This document shows, one piece after another, positions 8,236 to 18,228 of a stretch of 64,000 nucleotides of DNA. Made by a program: the position numbers and the translations under genes. Positions within the stretch are counted from its first letter, which is position 1; each line of letters starts with the position of its first letter. The stretch comes from Actinomycetes bacterium (GTDB lineage: Bacteria; Actinomycetota; CALGFH01): positions 1 through 64,000 of the forward strand of contig DASYUT010000188.1 of assembly GCA_036000965.1 (NCBI GenBank), read 5' to 3'. A model generated the notes under the pieces. The model worked only from the letters and a program-made list of their open reading frames with translations. It ran no database searches and was not told the DNA's origin.

Positions 8236-9739
8236 GGCGGCCCCCGAGCGCCTCGGCGGCGGCGACCGCGGCCAGCAGCGCGCGCGCCTTCGCCTCGGTC
8301 TCGCGCTCCTCCCGCTCGGGGACCGAGTCGGCCACCACCCCCGCCCCGGCCTGGCAGTAGGCGACGTCGCCGACGAACACGCAGGTCCGGATGGTGATGC
8401 AGGTGTCGAGGTTGCCCGAGAAGTCGAAGTAGCCGACGCAGCCGGCGTAGGGGCCGCGCCGGTGGCGCTCGAGCGCGTCGATGATCTCCATGGCCCGGAC
8501 CTTCGGCGACCCGGACACCGTGCCGGCCGGGAAGGCGGCCGCGAGCACGTCGAACGCGGACACCCCGTCGGCCAGCTCGCCGACCACGTCGGAGACCAGG
8601 TGCATGACGTGGGAGTAGCGCTCGACCCGCATGAGGTCGGCCACCCGGACGGTGCCCGGCCGGCAGACCCGGCCGAGGTCGTTGCGGGCCAGGTCGACGA
8701 GCATGACGTGCTCGGCCCGCTCCTTGTCGTCGGCCCGCAACTCGGCTTCGAGGGCGTCGTCCACGGCCGGGTCGGCGCCCCGGGGCCGGGTGCCCGCGAT
8801 CGGCCGCATGGTGGCCGAGCGGCCCTGCACGGTGACCAGCACCTCGGGCGAGGAGCCGGCGATCGTGACCCCGGGCAGCCGCAGGAAGTACATGTAGGGC
8901 GACGGGTTCACCACCCGGAGCACGCGGTAGACGTCGAGCGGGTCGGCGGTGGTGGGCACCGAGAAGCGCTGCGACGGCACGACTTGGAAGACGTCGCCGG
9001 CCCGGATGTGCTCCTTGGCGGTCTCGACCATCTCCTGGTAGCGGCCGGGCGGCAGGTCGCTCTCGGCCGCGGCCGGCGGGCCGGCCGCGGGCAGCGGGGT
9101 GGCCGGCGCCGGGGTGGCGACCGAGAGCCGGTCGGCCAGGTCGTCCAGGCGCCGTGCCGCCTCCAGGTAGGCCTCGCCCGGGTCGCGCGAGGCGTCGGTG
9201 ACCGTGTTGGCGACGAGCACGAGCCGCTGGCCGAGATGGTCGAAGACCACCACCGAGCGCGGGAACACGAGCACCCCGTCCGGGAGCCCCAGGTCGTCCT
9301 CGGTCCCGTCGGGCAGGCGCTCCAGCTCGCGCACGATGTCGTAGGCGAGGTAGCCGACCGCGCCGACGAACAGCGGCGGCAGGCCGGGCAGGGAGGGCGA
9401 GCGGAGGTGCTCGAGGGCGGCGCGCAGCACGGCCAGGGGCGGGCCGTCCGGCAGCCCGGACGGCGGCGCCCCGGTCCAGGCCGCCCGCCCGTCCTGGACC
9501 GTGAACGTGGCGAACGGGTCGGTGCCGATGAACGAGTACCGGCCCCAGCGCTCCCCGTGCTCGACGCTCTCGAGCAGGACCGAGCCGTCGGCGTCGCCCA
9601 GCTTGCGGAAGGCGCCGACCGGCGTCTCGAGGTCGCCGAGCAGCTCGCGCCAGACCGGCACCACCGAGTAGGACGCGGCCAGCCGGGTGAACTCGTCGAG
9701 CGACGGCCGCAGGTCACCGGCGAGCGGGTGCCGGATCAT
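8231..9739 (-). CDS. trpE: Anthranilate synthase component I
   Basis: TrpE converts chorismate to anthranilate, with ammonia delivered by a TrpG glutaminase that is not in this window. The 502-residue protein has the N-terminal tryptophan feedback motif region [20 protein letters not shown]. It also has the C-terminal chorismate-binding domain with [27 protein letters not shown], the [14 protein letters not shown] signature, [12 protein letters not shown] and IRTCVFVGD. The ATG overlaps the hisI stop (ATGA). The hisI-trpE linkage is common in actinobacteria and implies joint transcription of histidine and tryptophan genes. Confidence 0.97.
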   Translation of the reverse strand: MIRHPLAGDLRPSLDEFTRLAASYSVVPVWRELLGDLETPVGAFRKLGDADGSVLLESVEHGERWGRYSFIGTDPFATFTVQDGRAAWTGAPPSGLPDGPPLAVLRAALEHLRSPSLPGLPPLFVGAVGYLAYDIVRELERLPDGTEDDLGLPDGVLVFPRSVVVFDHLGQRLVLVANTVTDASRDPGEAYLEAARRLDDLADRLSVATPAPATPLPAAGPPAAAESDLPPGRYQEMVETAKEHIRAGDVFQVVPSQRFSVPTTADPLDVYRVLRVVNPSPYMYFLRLPGVTIAGSSPEVLVTVQGRSATMRPIAGTRPRGADPAVDDALEAELRADDKERAEHVMLVDLARNDLGRVCRPGTVRVADLMRVERYSHVMHLVSDVVGELADGVSAFDVLAAAFPAGTVSGSPKVRAMEIIDALERHRRGPYAGCVGYFDFSGNLDTCITIRTCVFVGDVAYCQAGAGVVADSVPEREERETEAKARALLAAVAAAEALGGRH

Positions 9740-10257
9740 GCCGGCGCCCTCTTCATGGAGTCGCCAGGCACCCCAGGCGCCATGGAATCGCCAGGCACCA
9801 TGGGCGCCATCGAGCCTGAGTCGCCGGGCACCATGGAGTCGCCAGGCGCCCCGGGCGCCATCGAGCCTGAGTCGCCGGGCACCATGGAGTCGCCGGGCAC
9901 GGCCGGCAGCGGCGCGCTGAAGGCCGGCAGCGGGGTGCTGAAGCAGCTGCGGGTGCCGGTGTGGCAGGCCGCGCCGACCTGCTCGACCCGGACCAGCAGG
10001 GTGTCGCGGTCGCAGTCGGCGGCCACCGAGCGGACGTACTGCCGGTGGCCCGAGGTCTCGCCCTTCTGCCAGTGCTCCCGCCGGGAGCGGCTCCAGAACC
10101 AGGTCCGCCCGGTGGCCAGCGTGCGGCGCACGGCCTCGGCGTCCATCCAGGCGACCATCAGCACGGTCCCGTCGGCGTCGTCCTGGACCACCGCGGGAAC
10201 CAGGCCCTGGGCGTCGAAGCGCAGGCCGGAGATGGCATCGGGCAGGTCGTCGGGCAC
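9736..10257 (-). CDS. hisI: Phosphoribosyl-AMP cyclohydrolase
   Basis: HisI opens the adenine ring of PR-AMP, the third step of histidine synthesis. The 173-residue protein starts at GTG 10257 behind a GAGGAG site. It has the zinc and substrate motifs [38 protein letters not shown] and SCF. The enzyme is complete by about residue 113, which is the usual length without a HisE domain. The remaining 60 residues are a repetitive tail of PGDSM and PGDSGSMAP blocks in 17-residue units. The tail has no known counterpart and runs into the trpE start. Confidence 0.96.
   Translation of the reverse strand: MPDDLPDAISGLRFDAQGLVPAVVQDDADGTVLMVAWMDAEAVRRTLATGRTWFWSRSRREHWQKGETSGHRQYVRSVAADCDRDTLLVRVEQVGAACHTGTRSCFSTPLPAFSAPLPAVPGDSMVPGDSGSMAPGAPGDSMVPGDSGSMAPMVPGDSMAPGVPGDSMKRAPA
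9763..9909 (-). repeat. 51-bp tandem repeat in the hisI C-terminal tail
   Basis: Two nearly identical 51-bp units (9808-9858 and 9859-9909), plus degenerate shorter copies on the left, code for 17-residue blocks built from PGDSM and SGSMAP. The array sits between the HisI catalytic domain and the trpE start. Confidence 0.9.
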
Positions 10258-10463
10258 GGGTGCTCCTCGGGACGGGGCAGGGAGGCGGCGCCTCCGGGGT
10301 CGGACAGCCGGGTCCATGCTACGGCGTGGCGGCGGATCTCACGTGCCGGCCGTGTCCAGGGTGTAGTCGCGGCTGGCTGGGTACGAGACACTGGGAAGCG
10401 TGCCTCGCATCGACACCGAGCGCCGAGAACGACCCTGGGCACGGAGCGACACCCGGAGGACTC

Positions 10464-13400
10464 ATGGCGACGAAACCCGAGCAGGCCAAGGCGGAAATCC
10501 TCGACAGGATCGTCGCGACCGTCCACGAGCGGGTGCCGCCCGAGGAGGCGGCCCAGGTCGAGGCGTTCGCGCGCCGCTACTACAGCCGGGTCGACCCCGA
10601 GGACCTGGCCGAGCACGACCTCCCCGACCTGTATGGCGCGGTGCTTGCCCACTGGACCTTCACCCGCCAGCGCACGCCCGGGACCACCAAGGTCCGTATC
10701 TACAGCCCCCGGTTCGAGGAGCACGGCTGGCGCTCGGTCCACACGATCGTGGAGGTCGTCACCGACGACATGCCGTTCCTGGTCGACTCGGTGACGATCG
10801 AGCTGAACCGGCACGGGCTCACCATCCACCTGCCGATCCACCCGGTGCTGGCCGTGCGCCGCGACGCCGAGGGCAACCTGCTCGAGGTGCTGCCCGACGG
10901 CAGCGAGGCCGACGACGCCATCCAGGAGTCGATCCTGCACATGCAGATCGACCGCCTGACCGAGCCGGAGGTGCTGGAGGACCTGCGGGAGGGGCTCGAG
11001 CGGGTCCTCGCCGACGTCCGCGCGGCGGTCGAGGACTGGCCGAAGATGCGCGAGCGGGTCGCCGACGTGCTGGCGGAGTACACCGAGCGCCCGCCAGCGA
11101 TCGACCAGGCGGCGGTGGAGGACACGCGGGCGCTGCTCGAGTGGATCGCCGACAACCACTTCGCCTTCCTCGGCTACCGCCAGTACGACCTGGTCACGCT
11201 GGACGGCGAGGACACGCTGCGGTCCGTGCCAGGCACCGGCCTCGGCATCCTGCGCGACCAGGGCCAGCCCCCGGTGTCGGTCAGCTTCGCCAAGCTGCCG
11301 CCCGAGGTGCGCAAGCTCGCCCGGGCCAGGCACCCGCTGGTGCTCACCAAGGCGAACTCGCGCGCCACCGTGCACCGGCCGTCCTACCTCGACTACGTCG
11401 GGGTCAAGCGCTTCGACGAGGACGGGCAGGTCGTCGGCGAGTGGCGCTTCCTCGGCTTGTACACCTCGGCAGCCTACAACCGGAACCCGCGCGACATCCC
11501 GGTCCTGCGCCGCAAGGTCGAGGGCGTGCTCGAGCAGGCTGCCTTCCCGCCCGGCAGCCACGACGAGAAGGCGCTCATCAACATCCTCGAGACGTTCCCT
11601 CGCGACGAGCTGTTCCAGATCTCCGAGGACACGCTGTTCGAGGTCGCCATGGGCATCCTGCGGCTCGAGGAGCGCCGCCGCGTCCGCCTGTTCCTGTGGC
11701 GCGACGCCTACGGGCGCTTCCTGTCCTGCCTGATCTACGTGCCCCGCGACCGCTACAACACCGAGGTCCGCATGCGGATCGAGCGGGTGCTGCAGCGCGC
11801 CTTCCAGGGCGCGACCCTGGACGACTTCGCGGTCCAGCTGTCGGAGTCGGTGCTCGCGCGGCTGCAGTTCATCATCCGCATCCCCCCCGGCGAGCTGCCC
11901 GACTACGACGTCCGCGACATCGAGCGGCAGCTGGTGGAGGCGACCCGCTCGTGGCGCGACGAGCTGCACGACTACCTGCTCGAGCAGCACGGCGAGGAGG
12001 TCGGCAACCAGCTCACCAGCCGCTACGCGGACGCGTTCCCGGCCGCCTACCGGGAGCAGTTCCTGGCCCGCAACGCGGTCTACGACATCCGGCACATGGA
12101 GGAGCTGGACGACCGCGGCGGCATCGACATGAGCCTGTACCGGCCGCTGGAGGCACTCCCCGGGCAGCTCCGGCTCAAGCTGTTCTGGTCGGCGCACCCG
12201 CTGCCGCTGTCGGACGCCGTGCCGATGCTCGAGGACATGGGCGTGGAGGTCGTGGAGGAACGGCCCTACGAGATCCGGATGCCCGGCCGGCCTCCGGTCT
12301 GGATCCACGACTTCGGCTTGCTCCACCCTGGCGGGGAGGTCGACCTGCACCAGGTGCGCGACCTGTTCCAGGACGCGTTCGCGCGGATCCTGCGCGGGGA
12401 GGTCGAGAGCGACGGCTTCAACCGGCTGGCGCTCGCGGCCCGGCTCACCTGGCAGCAGATCGTGGTGCTGCGCGCCTACTGCAAGTATCTGCGCCAGACC
12501 AGGCTCACCTTCAGCCAGGACTACATGGAGGAGACCCTGGCCGGCAACCCGGGGGTCGCGCGCCTGCTGGTGGAGCTGTTCGAGGCCCGCCTGGACCCGG
12601 CCAGGGCGGGCGACGGCGGGCAGCCGGCCAGCACCGCGGAGCGGCTCCGCGACCAGGTCGAGGTGGCCATCGACAAGGTCGCCAACCTCGACGAGGACCG
12701 CATCCTGCGCAGCTTCCTCAGCATGATCGAGGCGACCCTGCGGACCAACTACTACCAGACCGGGGCGGACCGGCAGCGCAAGCCGTACCTGTCGTTCAAG
12801 CTCGACCCGGCCAAGTGCCCGGCCCTGCCCGCGCCCCGCCCGATGTTCGAGATCTTCGTGTACTCGCCCCGGACCGAGGGGGTCCATCTGCGCGGTGGCC
12901 GCGTGGCGCGGGGCGGGATCCGCTGGTCGGACCGGCGGGAGGACTTCCGCACCGAGATCCTCGGGCTCATGAAGGCCCAGATGGTGAAGAACGCGGTGAT
13001 CGTGCCGGTCGGCGCCAAGGGCGGCTTCGTGGTCAAGCGCCCGCCCGCCGAGCGGAGCCGCGAGGCCCTGGCCGAGGAGGTCGTGGCCTGCTACTCGACC
13101 CTGATCCGGGGCATGCTCGACCTGACCGACAACCGCGTGGACGGCGAGGTGGCGCCCCCGGCCGACACCGTCCGCCACGACGGCGACGACCCCTACCTGG
13201 TGGTCGCGGCCGACAAGGGCACGGCCACGTTCTCCGACATCGCCAACTCGATCGCCCGCGAGTACGGGTTCTGGCTCGACGACGCGTTCGCGTCGGGCGG
13301 GTCGGCCGGGTATGACCACAAGAAGATGGGCATCACCGCCCGGGGCGCCTGGGAGTCGGTCAAGCGGCTCTTCCGGGAGCTGGGCGTGGACACCCAGACG

Positions 13401-15347
13401 ACCGACTTCACGGTGGTCGGCGTCGGCGACATGTCGGGCGACGTGTTCGGCAACGGGATGCTGCTCTCCCGCCACATCAAGCTGGTCGGCGCGTTCAACC
13501 ACCAGCACATCCTGGTCGACCCGGACCCCGACCCGGAGGCGAGCTTCGCCGAGCGGCAGCGCCTGTTCGGGCTGCCCCGCTCGTCGTGGGCCGACTACGA
13601 CGAGAAGGCGCTCTCGGCCGGCGGCGGGGTGTTCCCGCGCACGGCCAAATCGATCCCGCTGTCGCCCGAGGCGAGGCAGGCCCTTGGCGTGGACGCGGAG
13701 GCGCTGCCCCCCAACGAGCTGATCCAGGCACTGCTCAAGGCGCCCGTGGACGTGCTCTGGAACGGCGGCATCGGCACCTACGTGAAGGCGTCCAGGGAGA
13801 GCCACGGCGATGTCGGCGACCGCACCAACGACGGCGTGCGGGTCGACGGCAAGGAGCTGCGCAGCAAGGTGGTTGGCGAGGGCGGCAACCTCGGGCTCAC
13901 CCAGCTCGGCCGGATCGAGTACGCGCTCGCCGGGGGCCGCATCAACACCGACTTCATCGACAACTCCGGCGGGGTGGACTGCTCCGACCACGAGGTCAAC
14001 ATCAAGATCCTGCTGAACTCGGTGGTGGCCGCCGGCGACATGACCCGCAAGCAGCGCGACGAGCTGCTCGCGGCGATGACCGACGACGTGGCCGAGAGCG
14101 TGCTGCTGGACAACTACCGGCAGGCCCAGGCGATCAGCCTCACCGAGGCGCAGGCGCCCGCCCTGCTCGACGAGCAGGCCCGCATGATGCGGGCGCTCGA
14201 GCGGGCCGGCAAGCTCGACCGGCAGCTCGAGTTCCTGCCCGACCGCGAGGGGCTGGCGGAGCGGCGGGCCGCCGGGCTCGGGCTCACCCGCCCCGAGCTG
14301 GCCGTGCTGCTCGCCTACAGCAAGGTGACCCTCGAGGACGAGCTGGTCGCCTCGGACCTTTCGGAGGACCCCTACCTTGCCAACGACCTGGAGCGCTACC
14401 TGCCCCCGACTCTCCGGGAGCGGTTCCCCGAGCAGATCCGCAGCCACCCGCTGCGCCGGGAGATCATCACCACCTACGTCATCAACAGCATGGTGAACCG
14501 GGCCGGCCCCACCTTCGCGCACCGGCTCCAGGAGGAGACGGGCGTGGACGCGCCCGACATCGCCCGTGCCTACACGGTGGCCCGGGAGGTGTTCGACATG
14601 CGCCGGCTCTGGAAGGAGATGGGCCAGCTCGACAACAAGGTCGAGTCGAGCGTGCAGAACGAATTGATGATCGAGGGCAAGCGGCTGCTGGAGCGGGCCG
14701 CCCTGTGGTTCCTGCGCAACCGGCGCCAGCCGCTCGACATCGCGGCCACCGTGGCCCAGTTCGAGCCCGGGGTTCGGGTGATGGCCGACCAGCTCCCCCA
14801 CCTGCTGGCAAAGGCCGACCTGGACAGGGTCGTGGAGGCGGCCGAGCGGTTCGCCGGCCAGGGCGTGCCCGAGGAGCTGGCGGCCAGGGTGGCGAGCCTG
14901 GACGCGCTGTTCTCCGGTCTCAACGTCATCGACGTGGCCAGCGCGAGCGGCGAGCCGGTGGAGGCGGTGGCCGGGGTCTGGTTCGCGCTCGGGGCCAGGC
15001 TCGACCTGCACTGGCTGCGCGACCAGATCGCCAGGCTCCCGGCCGAGACCCGCTGGCAGGCGCTTGCCAAGGGCGCGCTCCGCGACGACCTGTACTCCGA
15101 GCAGCAGGACCTGACCGGGCAGGTGCTGCGGCTGGGCAGCCACCTGGGTGACGCCGAGGCGCGGATCGACGCCTGGCTGGACGAGAACCGCTCGTCGGTG
15201 GCACGCAGCCAAGAGCTGCTGGAGGACCTGCGGGAGGCCGAGTCGCTCGACGTCGCGATGCTGTCGGTCGCGCTGCGCGAGATCCGCAACCTGAACCAGA
15301 CCAGCGCCGCCGAGGCGGCCGCCGCGACCGCGTCCCGGAGCGGCTGA
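10464..15347 (+). CDS. gdh2: NAD-specific glutamate dehydrogenase, large (180-kDa) type
   Basis: This enzyme deaminates glutamate to 2-oxoglutarate with NAD. The 1,627-residue length is normal for the large bacterial family (about 1,600-1,650). The N-terminal half holds ACT-like regulatory regions such as MPFLVDSVTIELNRHG. The catalytic core starts near residue 800 with GGRVARGGIRWSDRREDFRT, followed by KNAVIVPVGAKGGFVVK, VGVGDMSGDVFGNGML (about 990) and GEGGNLGLTQLGRIEYA (about 1,140). A GGAGG site five bases before the ATG supports the start. It is on the opposite strand to its neighbours, between hisI and hisF, and ends 38 bases from the convergent hisF stop. It links amino acid breakdown to nitrogen supply. 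Confidence 0.97.
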   Translation: MATKPEQAKAEILDRIVATVHERVPPEEAAQVEAFARRYYSRVDPEDLAEHDLPDLYGAVLAHWTFTRQRTPGTTKVRIYSPRFEEHGWRSVHTIVEVVTDDMPFLVDSVTIELNRHGLTIHLPIHPVLAVRRDAEGNLLEVLPDGSEADDAIQESILHMQIDRLTEPEVLEDLREGLERVLADVRAAVEDWPKMRERVADVLAEYTERPPAIDQAAVEDTRALLEWIADNHFAFLGYRQYDLVTLDGEDTLRSVPGTGLGILRDQGQPPVSVSFAKLPPEVRKLARARHPLVLTKANSRATVHRPSYLDYVGVKRFDEDGQVVGEWRFLGLYTSAAYNRNPRDIPVLRRKVEGVLEQAAFPPGSHDEKALINILETFPRDELFQISEDTLFEVAMGILRLEERRRVRLFLWRDAYGRFLSCLIYVPRDRYNTEVRMRIERVLQRAFQGATLDDFAVQLSESVLARLQFIIRIPPGELPDYDVRDIERQLVEATRSWRDELHDYLLEQHGEEVGNQLTSRYADAFPAAYREQFLARNAVYDIRHMEELDDRGGIDMSLYRPLEALPGQLRLKLFWSAHPLPLSDAVPMLEDMGVEVVEERPYEIRMPGRPPVWIHDFGLLHPGGEVDLHQVRDLFQDAFARILRGEVESDGFNRLALAARLTWQQIVVLRAYCKYLRQTRLTFSQDYMEETLAGNPGVARLLVELFEARLDPARAGDGGQPASTAERLRDQVEVAIDKVANLDEDRILRSFLSMIEATLRTNYYQTGADRQRKPYLSFKLDPAKCPALPAPRPMFEIFVYSPRTEGVHLRGGRVARGGIRWSDRREDFRTEILGLMKAQMVKNAVIVPVGAKGGFVVKRPPAERSREALAEEVVACYSTLIRGMLDLTDNRVDGEVAPPADTVRHDGDDPYLVVAADKGTATFSDIANSIAREYGFWLDDAFASGGSAGYDHKKMGITARGAWESVKRLFRELGVDTQTTDFTVVGVGDMSGDVFGNGMLLSRHIKLVGAFNHQHILVDPDPDPEASFAERQRLFGLPRSSWADYDEKALSAGGGVFPRTAKSIPLSPEARQALGVDAEALPPNELIQALLKAPVDVLWNGGIGTYVKASRESHGDVGDRTNDGVRVDGKELRSKVVGEGGNLGLTQLGRIEYALAGGRINTDFIDNSGGVDCSDHEVNIKILLNSVVAAGDMTRKQRDELLAAMTDDVAESVLLDNYRQAQAISLTEAQAPALLDEQARMMRALERAGKLDRQLEFLPDREGLAERRAAGLGLTRPELAVLLAYSKVTLEDELVASDLSEDPYLANDLERYLPPTLRERFPEQIRSHPLRREIITTYVINSMVNRAGPTFAHRLQEETGVDAPDIARAYTVAREVFDMRRLWKEMGQLDNKVESSVQNELMIEGKRLLERAALWFLRNRRQPLDIAATVAQFEPGVRVMADQLPHLLAKADLDRVVEAAERFAGQGVPEELAARVASLDALFSGLNVIDVASASGEPVEAVAGVWFALGARLDLHWLRDQIARLPAETRWQALAKGALRDDLYSEQQDLTGQVLRLGSHLGDAEARIDAWLDENRSSVARSQELLEDLREAESLDVAMLSVALREIRNLNQTSAAEAAAATASRSG

Positions 15348-15385
15348 CCGGCCCGTCGCGGAGCGCAGCTGGCGCCTCGGGATGG

Positions 15386-16147
15386 TCAGGACCGGACGGG
15401 CAGCCCGGCCCCGGCCAGGCCGCGCTTGACGTCGGCAACCGAGAGCTGGCCGAAGTGGAACACGCTGGCTGCGAGCACGGCGTCCGCACCGGCCAGGCAG
15501 GCGTCCACGAAGTGGCTGACGTCGCCGGCGCCGCCGCTGGCGATCACCGGCAGGTCGACCGCGGCGGTCATCGCGCGGACCAGGTCCAGGTCGTAGCCGG
15601 TCTTCTGCCCGTCGGCGTCCATGCTGGTCACCAGCAGCTCGCCGGCGCCCCGGGCCGCGCCCTCCTCGGCCCAGGCCAGGGCGTCCCGGCCGGTCGGGGT
15701 ACGGCCGCCGTCGACCACCACCTCCCAGCCGCGGCCGTCTGGGCGGCGCCTGGCGTCGATGGCCAGCACCATGCACTGCACCCCGTAGGTGTCGGCACCT
15801 GCCGACAGCAGGTCGGGGTCGCGCACGGCGGCCGAGTTGACCGAGACCTTGTCCGCGCCGGCCCGCAGCAGCGCCCGCACGTCGGCCGGGGTGCGGACCC
15901 CGCCGCCGACCGTGAGCGGGATGAAGACCTGCTCGGCGGTGCGCCCGACCGCGTCAAACAGGGTCGTGCGGGCCTCGACGGTGGCGGTGATGTCGAGGAA
16001 GACCAGCTCGTCGGCGCCCTGGGCGTCGTAGACAGCGGCCAGCGCGGCCGGGTCGCCGGCGTCGACCAGGTTCACGAACGAGACGCCCTTGACCACCCGC
16101 CCGGCGGTCACGTCCAGGCACGGGATCACCCGCCGGGCCAGGGTCAT
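15386..16147 (-). CDS. hisF: Imidazole glycerol phosphate synthase cyclase subunit
   Basis: HisF joins ammonia from HisH with PRFAR to make imidazole glycerol phosphate and AICAR. The 253-residue TIM barrel has the catalytic Asp in [14 protein letters not shown] and the second catalytic Asp in [13 protein letters not shown]. Phosphate loops are [10 protein letters not shown] and [13 protein letters not shown]. The ATG at 16147 gives the standard N-terminus ([13 protein letters not shown]), although no clear ribosome site precedes it. A 91-base gap separates it from hisA, unlike the overlapping junctions upstream. It is the last gene of the his block and converges on the glutamate dehydrogenase. 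Confidence 0.97.
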   Translation of the reverse strand: MTLARRVIPCLDVTAGRVVKGVSFVNLVDAGDPAALAAVYDAQGADELVFLDITATVEARTTLFDAVGRTAEQVFIPLTVGGGVRTPADVRALLRAGADKVSVNSAAVRDPDLLSAGADTYGVQCMVLAIDARRRPDGRGWEVVVDGGRTPTGRDALAWAEEGAARGAGELLVTSMDADGQKTGYDLDLVRAMTAAVDLPVIASGGAGDVSHFVDACLAGADAVLAASVFHFGQLSVADVKRGLAGAGLPVRS

Positions 16148-16238
16148 CAGCGTGCCATCGGCCAGCGGGAGCCCGCCCGCGCGTCCGTTGCCCGGCGCCG
16201 GCACCGCCCACGCAAGGCCCCGAGTGCGCCCGCCCGGG

Positions 16239-16976
16239 TCACGGCCGCGCCCCGGCGAGAAGGGCCAGGGCGTCGGTGACGGTGAAGCGGCCGGCATAGA
16301 GGGCCTTGCCGACGATCACCCCTTCAAGGCCGAGGGGCTCGAGGCTGGTCAGGGCGGTCAGGTCGTCCAGGACGGCCACCCCGCCGGAGGCGATCACCGG
16401 GCGGTCGGTGGCGGCGAGCACCGCCTCGAGGCTGTCGACGGCCGGGCCGGTCAGCATGCCGTCCCTGGACACCTCGGTGTGGACGAAGCGCTCGCATCCG
16501 GCCGCCTCCAGCCGGCGCAGCGTCTCGAACAGGTCGCCGCCGCTCTCGGTCCAGCCCCGGGCTTGCAGGGTGCGGCCGCGGGCGTCCAGCCCCACGGCGA
16601 CCGCGTCGCCGTGGCGGGCGCACGCCTCGGCCACCCAGGCGGGGTCGGTAAGGGCGGCGGTGCCGATCACCACCCGGGCCGCGCCCAGGTCGAGCAGGGC
16701 TTGCAGGTCGCCGGCGGCGCGCACGCCGCCGCTGGCCTCGACCCGCACGGGCGCGACCCCCTCCACGATCCGGCCGATCTGGTCGCGGTTGACCGGGCCG
16801 CGCCCAAAGGCGGCGTCCAGGTCGACGACGTGGAGCCAGCAGGCGCCGCCGGCCGCGAACGCCTGCGCGGCCTCCACCGGGTCGCCGTAGCCGGTCTCGG
16901 TGCCGAGCTCGCCCCGCACGAGCCGGATGGCCTGGCCGCCCAGCAGGTCGACGGCGGGCAGCAGCTCCAAGGTCAT
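16239..16976 (-). CDS. hisA: ProFAR isomerase
   Basis: HisA performs the Amadori isomerisation of ProFAR to PRFAR. The 245-residue TIM barrel has the catalytic Asp in [32 protein letters not shown], the opposite catalytic Asp near [12 protein letters not shown], and [11 protein letters not shown]. The ATG overlaps the hisH stop. In many actinobacteria this enzyme also replaces TrpF (the PriA type). No trpF occurs in this window, so that double role is possible but cannot be decided here. Confidence 0.95.
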   Translation of the reverse strand: MTLELLPAVDLLGGQAIRLVRGELGTETGYGDPVEAAQAFAAGGACWLHVVDLDAAFGRGPVNRDQIGRIVEGVAPVRVEASGGVRAAGDLQALLDLGAARVVIGTAALTDPAWVAEACARHGDAVAVGLDARGRTLQARGWTESGGDLFETLRRLEAAGCERFVHTEVSRDGMLTGPAVDSLEAVLAATDRPVIASGGVAVLDDLTALTSLEPLGLEGVIVGKALYAGRFTVTDALALLAGARP

Positions 16977-17632
16977 GTGGCGCAGACCTCGACGAAGTTG
17001 CCCAGCAGGGCGAGGCCGCTGGCGCCGGACTTCTCGGGGTGGAACTGGGTGCCGAACAGGTTGCCCCGCTCGATGGCGGCCGCGAACGGCGCGCCGTAGT
17101 CGCAGACGGCCGCGACCGCGTCCCCGCCCGCCTCGGGCGCGTAGGAGTGGACGAAGTAGAAGCGGGTGCCGCTCGGCAGGCCGGCGAACAGCCGGCTGCC
17201 GTTGCGGACGGCCACCTCGTTCCAGCCGATGTGGGGCACCTTCACGCCGCCGGCGAGCCGGCGCACGGTGCCGGGCACCACGCCGATCCCGCCGGTGACC
17301 GGGCCCTCCTCGCTCGCCTCGAAGGCGAGCTGCATCCCTACGCAGATCCCGAGCAGGGGCCGGCCGGCCGCGAGCCAGCCGGCCACCGCGCCTGCCCCAC
17401 CGGCCGACCCGAGCCCGGCCAGGCAGGCGCCGTACGCGCCCACGCCGGGCACGACCAGCCCGGCCGCGCCCGCGGCCGCCGCCACCGAGGGCACCACCCG
17501 CACGTCGGCTCCGGCCCGGTCGAGCGCCTTGGTGGCCGAGTGCAGGTTGCCGACCCCGTAGTCGAGCACCGCGATGGCAGGCCGTGGCCTGGTCATGCCG
17601 GCGTGCCCGGCGGGGGGCCGCCGCACGGTCAT
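16973..17632 (-). CDS. hisH: Imidazole glycerol phosphate synthase glutaminase subunit
   Basis: HisH releases ammonia from glutamine and channels it to HisF. The class I amidotransferase fold shows VLDYGVGNLHSA at the N-terminus, PGVGAYG, the nucleophile Cys in GICVGMQL, and the catalytic His and Glu in FHPEKSG. The start at 17632 overlaps the hisB stop (ATGA) and gives 219 residues. A second in-frame ATG at 17596 would give 207 residues and matches the family N-terminus more closely, so the true start is uncertain by 12 codons. Confidence 0.95.
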   Translation of the reverse strand: MTVRRPPAGHAGMTRPRPAIAVLDYGVGNLHSATKALDRAGADVRVVPSVAAAAGAAGLVVPGVGAYGACLAGLGSAGGAGAVAGWLAAGRPLLGICVGMQLAFEASEEGPVTGGIGVVPGTVRRLAGGVKVPHIGWNEVAVRNGSRLFAGLPSGTRFYFVHSYAPEAGGDAVAAVCDYGAPFAAAIERGNLFGTQFHPEKSGASGLALLGNFVEVCAT

Positions 17633-18228
17633 GCCAGCGTCCCCTTGGTCGAGCCGCTGCCGGCGCGCGGGTCGGGCGCGCAGGCGTCCCCGAGGGCGCG
17701 GGCGAGCGCCTTGAAGCAGGCCTCCAGGGCGTGATGGGGCAGGTCGGCCGCTTCGAGCACGACGTGGACGGTGCAGCGGGCCTGGGCGACCAGGCCTTCG
17801 AGCAGGTGGCGGGCCTGTCTGGGGTCGAAGCCGCCCAGCTCGCCCGGGCGGGCGTCGACCCGCACGTCCCAGACCAGGTAGGGGCGGCCGGACAGGTCCA
17901 CGGCGGCCCGTGCCCTGGCCTCGTCGAGGGGCACGACCGCGTCCCCGAACCGGCGCACCCCGCCCTTGTCGCCGAGGGCTTCGGCCAGCGCCTGCCCGAT
18001 CGCGATGCCGGTGTCCTCGACCGTGTGGTGGGCGTCGACCTCGAGGTCGCCCTTGGCCCGCACGTCGAGGTCGAAGCGGGCGTGCCTGCCGAGCTGGGCG
18101 AGCATGTGGTCGAGGAAGGGCACGCCGGTGTCGCTCCCGGACCGGCCCCTGCCGTCGAGGTCGAGGTCGACAGTGACCGCCACCTCGCTGGTGCGCCGCT
18201 CGACCCGGGCTCGGCGCGGCCCGGCCAT
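17629..18228 (-). CDS. hisB: Imidazoleglycerol-phosphate dehydratase
   Basis: HisB dehydrates imidazole glycerol phosphate to imidazole acetol phosphate. It is the single-function dehydratase (199 residues), without the phosphatase domain found in enterobacteria. Metal-binding motifs are FLDHMLAQLGRHARFDL, DAHHTVEDTGIAIGQAL and HHALEACFKALARAL. The ATG shares a base with the hisC stop (TGATG), so it is translationally coupled. It lies in the his block, where HisC uses its product. Confidence 0.97.
   Translation of the reverse strand: MAGPRRARVERRTSEVAVTVDLDLDGRGRSGSDTGVPFLDHMLAQLGRHARFDLDVRAKGDLEVDAHHTVEDTGIAIGQALAEALGDKGGVRRFGDAVVPLDEARARAAVDLSGRPYLVWDVRVDARPGELGGFDPRQARHLLEGLVAQARCTVHVVLEAADLPHHALEACFKALARALGDACAPDPRAGSGSTKGTLA

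Noticed and set aside
10158-15776. A 1,872-codon open frame on the minus strand opposite the glutamate dehydrogenase gene
   Set aside because: It mirrors the GC-rich third positions of the real gene, has no conserved motif, and is rich in Arg, Gly, Val and His as expected for such a shadow.
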